Position numbers and translations under genes: made by a program. From Marinobacter nauticus (GTDB lineage: Bacteria; Pseudomonadota; Gammaproteobacteria; Enterobacterales; Shewanellaceae), in the NCBI RefSeq assembly GCF_019801015.1, contig NZ_JAHVJZ010000005.1, positions 310,001-374,000 of the forward strand: a stretch of 64,000 nucleotides of DNA, read 5' to 3'. Within the stretch, counting starts at the first letter, position 1. Each line of letters begins with the position of its first letter. This document shows, piece after piece, positions 58,361 to 64,000 of this stretch. Below the pieces are notes generated by a model, which worked only from the letters and a program-made list of their open reading frames with translations, searched no databases and was not told the DNA's origin.

Positions 58361-59142
58361 TATTCTGCCGGGCCATAACAGAGGCACAATGGGGTGCCGG
58401 TGACCGGGTCCGGCACCACCTGGGCTTCGACGTTGAACACCGTCTTCAGCAGCGCCGGTGTCAGCACCGTCTGCGGCGTCCCCTCGGCCACGATGGCCCC
58501 GGCTTTCATCGCCACCAGGTGATCCGCGAAGCGCGCCGCCTGATTGAGCTCGTGCAGTACCATCACCACACTCTTGCCCTGCTCCCGGTTGAGTCGCTGC
58601 AGCAACAGCAACAATTCCAGTTGATGGGCGATATCGAGGAAAGTGGTGGGCTCATCAAGCAGGATCCACGGTGTATCCTGAGCCAACGCCATGGCGATCC
58701 AGGCCCGCTGGCGCTGGCCGCCGGAGAGATCGCCCAGCCGCCGCTGGGCAAACTCGCCCATCCCCACCTGCTCCAGCACCTTCACAATAAGGGCCTCATC
58801 CTCAGCGCTGAGCCGGCTGCCCAACCCCTGGTGAGGAAACCGCCCCAACGCCACCAGCTCCGACACGGTCAGGCTTTCCGGTGCTTTCGGGTCCTGTGGC
58901 AACAACGCCAGCTGTCGGGCCAGCGCCTTGGTATCCATCTGATGGACCACCTCGCCATTCAGGCGCACTTCGCCGCCGCTGGGTTGGTATATTCGCGCCA
59001 GGTTTTTCAGCAGGGTCGATTTGCCGCAGCCATTACCACCAATCAGGATGGTGACCTTGCCTTCGGGCAACGCCACATCCAGGCCATCCAGAATCAGTCG
59101 TTCCCCGTAGCCAAACTGCAGTTGATGGGCCGCCAGAGTCAT
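58360..59142 (-). CDS. Iron-siderophore ABC transporter ATPase (FecE/FepC type)
   Basis: A 260-residue ATPase: Walker A GGNGCGKST near 37, signature LSGGQRQRAWIAM near 137, Walker B ILLDEPTTFLD near 158, H-loop His in VLHELNQ near 193. It powers cytoplasmic import with the two permeases upstream. I prefer ATG 59142 (GAGGAG at 7 bases) to the GTG one codon earlier. It is last in the four-gene operon. Confidence 0.9.
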   Translation of the reverse strand: MTLAAHQLQFGYGERLILDGLDVALPEGKVTILIGGNGCGKSTLLKNLARIYQPSGGEVRLNGEVVHQMDTKALARQLALLPQDPKAPESLTVSELVALGRFPHQGLGSRLSAEDEALIVKVLEQVGMGEFAQRRLGDLSGGQRQRAWIAMALAQDTPWILLDEPTTFLDIAHQLELLLLLQRLNREQGKSVVMVLHELNQAARFADHLVAMKAGAIVAEGTPQTVLTPALLKTVFNVEAQVVPDPVTGTPLCLCYGPAE

Positions 59143-60071
59143 CACGCTCTCCTCAGCAAAATCACGATAAAGTAGGGGGCGCCAAACAGGATCAACAGCA
59201 GTCCCACCGGTACCTCAAGGGGGAAAAGCAGAGTGCGGGCGAGAAAGTCCGCCAGCACCAGGGTAGTGCCGCCCATCAGCATGGCTGCGGGCAATTGCCG
59301 GACCAGGTTGGCGCCAAACAGCATCCGCGCCAGATGGGGGATCAGCAGGCCAACAAAGGCAATGGCACCGGCCACACTGACCGCCAGCGCGGCCAGCGCC
59401 GTCGCCAGCAACAGCAAGCCAAGGCGGAATCGCTGTAACGGCAGGCCAAGGCCGATACTGGCCTCCTCGGAGAGCTGCAGCAGGTTGATGGCCGAGGCCA
59501 GGAACCACACCAGCAGACACAACGGTAACACCGGCAGCAATAGCCCCACCTGCTGCCAATGGGCACCCGCCAGCGATCCGGCCAGCCACTCGGCGGCCTG
59601 ATTGTAGAGCTCCGCGTCGCTCAACTGCGCTGCGAATAGGGTCAATGCGGAGGCGCCGAGACTGAGTGCCACCCCCGTCAACACCAGAGTGATCGGGTCA
59701 GTACGGCCATCCCGGGTCGCCAACTTGCGGGTCAGCAAGGCAATGGCCGCCGCCCCGGCAAACGCCGCCAACGAGGGGGCCCAATAGAGGCCCAGCGCCT
59801 CTGGCACCAATGCCAGCATCAGTACCACCGCCAGGCTGGCCCCAGCGTTGATCCCGAGCAGCCCGGGATCAGCAAGATCATTGCGGGTATAGGCCTGCAA
59901 CAGGGTGCCGGACACCGCCAGAGCCATGCCAACCAGCAGGGCTGTCACCACCCGCGGGGCACGGATCATCTCAATCAGCAATGCCTGGCTTTCACCGATA
60001 TCGGAGCGCCACAGCAGTGAAAGGATGACACTGCACAGCAGCGCCATGATCAGGCCAAACCAGCGATTCAC
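59142..60071 (-). CDS. Iron-siderophore ABC transporter permease 2 (FecCD family)
   Basis: A 309-residue permease with about nine hydrophobic segments and the family block GAIAFVGLLIPHLARMLFG near 240, which contacts the ATPase. GTG 60071 overlaps the stop of the previous permease (GTGA); longer frames upstream lie inside that gene. Family motif RAPRVVTALLVGMALAVSGTLLQA is near residue 35. Confidence 0.88.
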   Translation of the reverse strand: MNRWFGLIMALLCSVILSLLWRSDIGESQALLIEMIRAPRVVTALLVGMALAVSGTLLQAYTRNDLADPGLLGINAGASLAVVLMLALVPEALGLYWAPSLAAFAGAAAIALLTRKLATRDGRTDPITLVLTGVALSLGASALTLFAAQLSDAELYNQAAEWLAGSLAGAHWQQVGLLLPVLPLCLLVWFLASAINLLQLSEEASIGLGLPLQRFRLGLLLLATALAALAVSVAGAIAFVGLLIPHLARMLFGANLVRQLPAAMLMGGTTLVLADFLARTLLFPLEVPVGLLLILFGAPYFIVILLRRA

Positions 60072-60994
60072 AGCCGACCTCCGCGCAATTGCCAGAGAAA
60101 CACCGGCACCCCGACCAACGCCGTCAGGATCCCCACCGGCACTTCGGCCGGGGCGGCCAGATTGCGTCCGATAAGGTCCGCCAGCAGCAACAGGTTGGCG
60201 CCGAGGAGCATCACCACGGGCAACTTGCTGCCCTGTCGGTCGCCCACCAGTTGCCGCGCCATGTGGGGCACCACCAAACCGACAAAGCCGACCGGGCCAG
60301 CCAGCGCCACGGCGGCCCCCGCCAGCAGCACCACCGCCAGATTGCACCACAGCCGGGTAACCTGAACGTCCAGGCCCAGCCCGGTCGCAGCGTGATCGCC
60401 CAGCGCCAGAAGGTCCAGCCGGGAAGCGAGAGCAAACGCCCCGACCAATCCCGCCATGACCAGCACCGCAGGCACCAGCAGATCGCTCCAGAACAGCCCC
60501 TGCAGACTTCCGGCCAGCCAGCTGATCAGGTCATGGGACAGGTTGAAATAAAGGGTGACCATACTGGCCAGTGCGCCCAGCAACAGCGAGATGGCGGTGC
60601 CCGCCAGCACCAGCCGGGTCGGGGTCAATGCCCCCTCGGCCATGCCGGCGGTGGCATAGATCAATGCGCTGGCCAGCGCCGCCCCCAGCAACGCCGACAT
60701 CGCCAGCCAGAACGGTCCAATGCCAGGCCAGGCGGCACCAACGCAGACTACCGCCAGAAAAGCCCCGGCATTCAGCCCCAGTAACGACGGGCTGGCCATC
60801 GGGTTGCCGGTGCTGACCTGCATCAGATTACCGGCCACGGCCAGCGCCGCACCGACCAGAATGGCCGCCAGCGCCCGGGGCAAACGCAGCTCCGTCACCA
60901 GGCGCCAATCGCCTCCACCCAGTGGGCCGGTTATCAGGTTCGCCAGCAGCAACAGCACCAGCACAGCAATCAACAGCGGCAGCAACGACTTCAC
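60068..60994 (-). CDS. Iron-siderophore ABC transporter permease 1 (FecCD family)
   Basis: A 308-residue permease with the same plan: LRLPRALAAILVGAALAVAGNLMQ near 37 and GPVGFVGLVVPHMARQLVG near 240. GTG 60994 overlaps the stop of the binding-protein gene (GTGA). The two permeases probably form the heterodimeric channel. Confidence 0.88.
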   Translation of the reverse strand: MKSLLPLLIAVLVLLLLANLITGPLGGGDWRLVTELRLPRALAAILVGAALAVAGNLMQVSTGNPMASPSLLGLNAGAFLAVVCVGAAWPGIGPFWLAMSALLGAALASALIYATAGMAEGALTPTRLVLAGTAISLLLGALASMVTLYFNLSHDLISWLAGSLQGLFWSDLLVPAVLVMAGLVGAFALASRLDLLALGDHAATGLGLDVQVTRLWCNLAVVLLAGAAVALAGPVGFVGLVVPHMARQLVGDRQGSKLPVVMLLGANLLLLADLIGRNLAAPAEVPVGILTALVGVPVFLWQLRGGRL

Positions 60995-61887
60995 CGATAC
61001 AGCTCCAGTAACGACCGGGTCAACTCGCTGGTGGCGCGGGCTGCCGCCAGCGGCGCCGGGTTGATCCAGAGATCGCGGCGGGCAGTGAGCACCCGGTTAC
61101 CGGCCACTGCCGGGATCGGCTTGAGCCAATCCGAATCGAGCAGCGGGTGGCGGCCGGACTGGTCCAGCAGCACCATCACACTGGCATCAAGCCGGGGCAG
61201 CTCTTCCAGCGACAAGGAAACGAAGTTTTGATCAATCGCCCGAGCCTGAACCAGTTGCGGCATGGGCAGACCCAGGTCCCGATAAAGCCAGGGGCCGGCG
61301 ATACGGTTATCGCCGTAAAGCCGGTACTCCTTGGCGGTAAAGCGGACAAACGCAACGCTGCCGACGCCCGCCGCCTGCAAGCGCTGCCTTGCTTCAGCCA
61401 GTTGCTGCTCCTGCTCAGCGATGTACCGCTCTGCCTCAGGCGCCTGCCCCACTACGGCAGCCACCTGGCGAAGCTGGGCACGCCACTCTCCCCCGGCGTC
61501 AGGCAATACCACCGTCGGAGCAATGCGACTCAGCAGCGGATAGTGACCCGGCACCTGGCGGGACAGCAGGATCAGGTCAGGTTCAAGGGCCAGAATCGCT
61601 TCCAGGTTGGGGCGGGTGAAACGGCCAACAATGGTGCTCTCTTTCAGTTCGCCCTCGAGATAGTCAAAGCCCTCGAAGTCGCGACCGGAAAAACTGCCGA
61701 TACCGGCTGGCGTGACCCCCAGTGCCACCAGACTGTCAATCTCCGCAGCGCCCAATGCCACGATGCGTTGCGGTTGAAGCGGGACGCAGCTCTCGCCACC
61801 GAGGTGGCCGACGGTGCGGCACGGCGCCTCCGCAGAGAGCCAGAGCGGGCAGAGCAACAGAAGCAGGCTGAGGATCCGGAGCAACAC
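60991..61887 (-). CDS. Periplasmic iron-siderophore-binding protein (FecB/FepB type)
   Basis: A 298-residue protein with a signal peptide (to SAEA, about 20) and the cluster-A-III fold: QRIVALGAAEIDSLVALGVTPAGIGSF, RPNLEAILALEPDLILLS, then a long helix and a C-terminal lobe. It is first of the four-gene import operon. It starts with GTG 61887 and a weak ribosome-binding site. Upstream lie a Fur box and a CRP-like palindrome. Confidence 0.87.
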   Translation of the reverse strand: MLLRILSLLLLLCPLWLSAEAPCRTVGHLGGESCVPLQPQRIVALGAAEIDSLVALGVTPAGIGSFSGRDFEGFDYLEGELKESTIVGRFTRPNLEAILALEPDLILLSRQVPGHYPLLSRIAPTVVLPDAGGEWRAQLRQVAAVVGQAPEAERYIAEQEQQLAEARQRLQAAGVGSVAFVRFTAKEYRLYGDNRIAGPWLYRDLGLPMPQLVQARAIDQNFVSLSLEELPRLDASVMVLLDQSGRHPLLDSDWLKPIPAVAGNRVLTARRDLWINPAPLAAARATSELTRSLLELYR

Positions 61888-61920
61888 AGCACCCCAAGTG
61901 AGTGAGAATTAATCGCGATA

Positions 61921-61935
61921 TGATAACGGTTCTCA
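61921..61935. promoter_or_regulatory. Fur box upstream of the iron-import operon
   Basis: TGATAACGGTTCTCA agrees with TGATAAT-N-ATTATCA at about 11-12 of 14 positions, 34 bases before the binding-protein start, next to a possible TATACG -10 element (minus strand). Confidence 0.7.
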
Positions 61936-61959
61936 CGTATAGAAACTGCGCCGAAAAAA

Positions 61960-61987
61960 CCACCCCGTGATCCGGATCACGAGGTGG
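61960..61987. promoter_or_regulatory. 28-base palindrome with CRP-like core (GTGATCCGGATCAC)
   Basis: GTGA-TCCGGA-TCAC fits the CRP half-sites exactly, and symmetry extends outward with a single mismatch. It would lie near -42 to -45 of a promoter overlapping the Fur box. Read as RNA on the minus strand it is also a stem followed by TTTTTT, so it could instead be a terminator. Confidence 0.55.
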
Positions 61988-62218
61988 AATCGAGGCCGCT
62001 CGGGCCGGTATTGTCCGCCACCTTATCGCCCACGACTTCGGCGAAAACCCGAGGTTTTGCTGTTCCCGTCACGGCCAATGGCGCAAACCGGAGAAAGCAC
62101 TGAAATACGGTGAGTATTTGTGCTGCTCATTCCGTCGCCAGTCGTCCTGTGAGGCGTATCCCACCGGGCTTGGGATTGCTAAAATCGAGCCCTGACACCG
62201 AAGTAAGGACTGACACAG

Positions 62219-62446
62219 ATGAGCCTGGAGTTACTGGAGCAACTGGAGTCCCGGGTACAAAATGCCCTGGACACCATGGAGCTGATGCAGCTGGAGCTTG
62301 AGGAAGAGAAACAGCGCAGCAGTGAGCTGGCATCACAGCAGCAGCAGTTGGAACAGGAAAACCAGCAACTGCGACAGGAGCTGTCTGCCTGGCGCAACAA
62401 AATCGAAGGTCTGCTGGGGCGTCTGCCCACTGACAGCGTGGCCTGA
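62219..62446 (+). CDS. zapB: Cell division protein ZapB
   Basis: A 75-residue protein that is one long coiled coil (LELLEQLESRVQNALDTMELMQLELEEEK...), the length and pattern of ZapB. ZapB joins ZapA at the Z-ring and links it to the chromosome terminus via MatP. AAGGA precedes the ATG. Monocistronic, with a terminator after it. Confidence 0.9.
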   Translation: MSLELLEQLESRVQNALDTMELMQLELEEEKQRSSELASQQQQLEQENQQLRQELSAWRNKIEGLLGRLPTDSVA

Positions 62447-62451
62447 AGATC

Positions 62452-62485
62452 AAAAAAGGGTGGGACCGTCCCACCCTTTTTTTTT
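62452..62485. terminator. Bidirectional terminator after zapB
   Basis: GGGTGGGA-CCG-TCCCACCC with A6 before and T9 after, between convergent zapB and the ytfK-like gene. Confidence 0.92.
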
Positions 62486-62487
62486 GC

Positions 62488-62694
62488 TCAGAACCCCGGC
62501 GCCGGGTCCGGAGTGAGAATCTGATTCAACTCGGTGATCGCCGAACGCACTTTCGGCAGCGGTCGCTGCGGCATCACAAAACGCCCATTCCGAAACTCCA
62601 ACATGCCCAGGTGCTTTACCATCACCACGCCGTCACGAAAAATGCGCGCGTGCTTGGCGATCAACCTCGGGGCATAAAGCGGAAAAATTCTCAC
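62488..62694 (-). CDS. ytfK: YtfK-like small protein (DUF1107)
   Basis: A 68-residue basic protein. MRIFPLYAPRLIAKHARIFRDGVVMVKHLGMLEFRNGRFVMP follows the DUF1107 pattern of E. coli YtfK (short N-terminal helix, then VKxxGxxEFxxGxxxxP). YtfK stimulates SpoT-dependent (p)ppGpp build-up in phosphate or fatty acid starvation. Similarity is clear at the N-terminal half and weaker afterwards. Confidence 0.75.
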   Translation of the reverse strand: MRIFPLYAPRLIAKHARIFRDGVVMVKHLGMLEFRNGRFVMPQRPLPKVRSAITELNQILTPDPAPGF

Positions 62695-62962
62695 AGCGAC
62701 GTCCTTTATTCGTTGATTCTCTTACGCCAGTTCAGACCGATCTTAGCGTAAGGCGGTTCCTTCTAAGAACAAATAAACACAAGTGAGGGCAGGTTCAGTT
62801 CAGACTGCTTGGTCTGACCTTCTGCATCTTTAAGATTTGTCTGCACTTGTCTTTAAAAGCCGCGGGCATAGTACGGACTTTTTGTGCAGAAAAAAGGCGG
62901 GCCCCGATCCGGAGCCCGCCTCTAATGTACAGAAATGCTTACAGCTTTCGCCTGAAACCACC
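62695..62962. other. Intergenic region between ytfK and dsbA
   Basis: These 268 bases contain the ytfK promoter region (AT-rich around 62760-62790) and the dsbA terminator. No further gene is evident. Confidence 0.5.
62890..62921 (-). terminator. Terminator after dsbA
   Basis: AGGCGGGC-N11-GCCCGCCT followed by TTTTTTC in the minus direction, about 42 bases after the dsbA stop. Confidence 0.85.
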
Positions 62963-63574
62963 TCAGCCTTTCTTAGCCAGGTAGTTCAGCAGCTCAATCA
63001 GCTCGCCCAGGGACTGGACGCTGCCAACATCAACCACGTACTTGCTGTTCACCATCAGCGCCGGAACGCCACGAATGCCGCTCTCCTGCTGAGCTTTCTT
63101 CCACTTGCTCATCATGCTGTTGACCATAAAGCTGCTGGACGCTTTATCAAAGTCAGTGGCAGAAACGCCGTTGTCGACGAACAGCTGACGGATGTCGTTG
63201 CGGGTGGCGAAGGTACGACGGGCATCGTGGATGGCGGAAAACAGCGCCGGCTTGATGGTGTCGTCCACCTTCAGAAGCTGGGCAATGGCCAGTGCACGGG
63301 TCATTTCAGGCCCCATCTCGCGGCCAATAAAGTCCACGTGGTTCTGCTCGAACTTCACGCCTTCCGCCAGGCCCGCTTTGATTTGCGGAACGTAGTTCTT
63401 TTCGAAGGTGTAGCAGTGCGGGCAGTAGAAAGAGAAAAACTCCGTCACTGTGGGCTGCCCGGTGTAGGGGCTCTGGTTAAACGTGGTGTAATGGGTGCCT
63501 TCCTGGAAATCAGCGGCAAAAGCACTCAGGGGCGCCAGAACCAGGGCAAAGGCGATGGCCAGCAACTTTTTCAT
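62963..63574 (-). CDS. dsbA: Thiol:disulfide oxidoreductase DsbA
   Basis: A 203-residue periplasmic protein with a signal peptide (to FAA, about 21), a thioredoxin fold and the CPHC active site near residue 51 (FFSFYCPHCYTFE), and the cis-proline loop GVPALMVN near 169. It forms disulfides in exported proteins and is reoxidised by DsbB. It is probably needed by the many exported cysteine-rich proteins here. It follows srkA on the same strand, as in E. coli. Confidence 0.95.
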   Translation of the reverse strand: MKKLLAIAFALVLAPLSAFAADFQEGTHYTTFNQSPYTGQPTVTEFFSFYCPHCYTFEKNYVPQIKAGLAEGVKFEQNHVDFIGREMGPEMTRALAIAQLLKVDDTIKPALFSAIHDARRTFATRNDIRQLFVDNGVSATDFDKASSSFMVNSMMSKWKKAQQESGIRGVPALMVNSKYVVDVGSVQSLGELIELLNYLAKKG

Positions 63575-63630
63575 TGGGTGTTCTCTTTGGGTTAACAGAA
63601 AGATGCAGCACCAAGAGTGCCACAGGATTC

Positions 63631-64000
63631 TCAGGGATTGTAGTCCGGCACCAGCGAAAGCGGCGGCTCATCCAGCGCAGCAAGCTGTTCTTTCAACGCC
63701 AGAACCTGCTGCTCCCAGAATTTGTCCGTGCCAAACCAGGGAAAGTTCCTCGGGAAGGCGGGGTCGCTCCAGCGTTTGGTCAACCAGGCCAGATAGTTAA
63801 TCATGCGCAGCGCCCGCAGCGGCTCAATCAGCTTCAGCTCGCGGCTGTCGAGACTGGCAAAGGTTTCATAGCCTTCCAGCAGCACATCCAGTTGCAGCAG
63901 TTGGCTTTGACGATCGCCATTGAGCATCATCCACAGATCCTGAATGGCCGGGCCGGAGCGGGCATCATCCAGATCGACAAAGCTCGGGCCTTCATCGACC
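63631..64000 (-). CDS. srkA: Stress response kinase SrkA (YihE/RdoA), C-terminal part
   Basis: The last 122 residues of a protein that begins outside the window. FVDLDDARSGPAIQDLWMMLNG near the window edge is the catalytic/Mg-binding region of SrkA-type kinases, and the helical tail (LKLIEPLRALRMINYLAWLTKRW... DFW-like KFWEQQVLALKEQ) also matches. SrkA is a choline-kinase-fold Ser/Thr kinase that protects against stress-induced death. It is upstream of dsbA, the conserved enteric order. Confidence 0.9.
   Translation of the reverse strand, partial: VDEGPSFVDLDDARSGPAIQDLWMMLNGDRQSQLLQLDVLLEGYETFASLDSRELKLIEPLRALRMINYLAWLTKRWSDPAFPRNFPWFGTDKFWEQQVLALKEQLAALDEPPLSLVPDYNP

Larger units (their letters stand above)
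61888..62218. promoter_or_regulatory. Divergent region between the iron-import operon and zapB
   Basis: These 331 bases hold no protein gene that I can support. They contain a Fur box, a 28-base palindrome with a CRP-like core, and small hairpins (AAAACC-CGA-GGTTTT at 62044-62058; AAATAC-GGTGA-GTATTT at 62103-62119). The zapB ribosome-binding site is AAGGA near 62204. Confidence 0.5.

Noticed and set aside
1-64000. CRISPR arrays, insertion sequences, phage genes, tRNA and rRNA
   Set aside because: No regularly spaced repeats, transposase or integrase motifs, terminal inverted repeats or structured RNA genes were recognised by eye; a tRNAscan or Rfam run could still find something small.

Overview
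The window reads as a chromosomal segment of a GC-rich marine gammaproteobacterium of the Shewanella/Ferrimonas group; Ferrimonas is my best guess. Grounds: an MtrAB-type extracellular DMSO reductase cluster, several NapA-type reductases, a TtrSR/ThsSR-like sensor pair beside a polysulfide/thiosulfate reductase, AcnD-type propionate catabolism, and the gammaproteobacterial neighbourhoods comM|ilv and srkA-dsbA, in DNA richer in G+C than usual Shewanella. No rRNA, tRNA, CRISPR array, prophage or insertion sequence was seen.

About 1-25.4 kb is an anaerobic-respiration block. A Crp/Fnr-family regulator and an orphan ModA-like gene (cut by the window edge) run left. dmsEFABG runs right: decaheme cytochrome, outer-membrane barrel, lipoprotein Mo reductase, FeS subunit, chaperone. 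Convergent to it lie three complete napDAB cassettes in tandem on the minus strand, with a second orphan ModA-like gene between cassettes 2 and 3. No quinol dehydrogenase (napC, napGH) lies near any of them. Cassettes 1 and 2 have near-identical NapA, share an 18-bp palindrome at the same distance from napD, and encode NapB with a lipobox; cassette 3 is different on all three counts. A response regulator (minus) and sensor kinase (plus) then diverge, and the kinase is followed by psrABC, whose upstream region holds two copies of a TGTGGT-N2-ACCACA palindrome.

25.6-34 kb holds single metabolic genes (MDR oxidoreductase, nitronate monooxygenase, small lipoprotein, glyoxylate-type aminotransferase) and an RND efflux pair. 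34-41.6 kb is a whole isoleucine-valine operon, ilvL-ilvC-ilvG-ilvM-ilvE-ilvD-ilvA, with an unannotated-size leader peptide (33 aa) and attenuator, and a short class I ketol-acid reductoisomerase. comM diverges from it, followed by two tandem acyltransferases and a DUF523 gene that overlaps the second one antisense.

45.8-52.4 kb is a methylcitrate operon, gntR-prpB-prpC-acnD-prpF. 52.5-55.2 kb holds a glycine-zipper lipoprotein, a GAF-GGDEF protein, a CIA30-domain protein and a DUF2784 membrane protein. 55.2-61.9 kb is an iron-siderophore module: TonB-dependent receptor, FhuF-like reductase and, on the minus strand, binding protein, two permeases and ATPase, with two good Fur boxes. The right end carries zapB, ytfK, dsbA and the 3' part of srkA.
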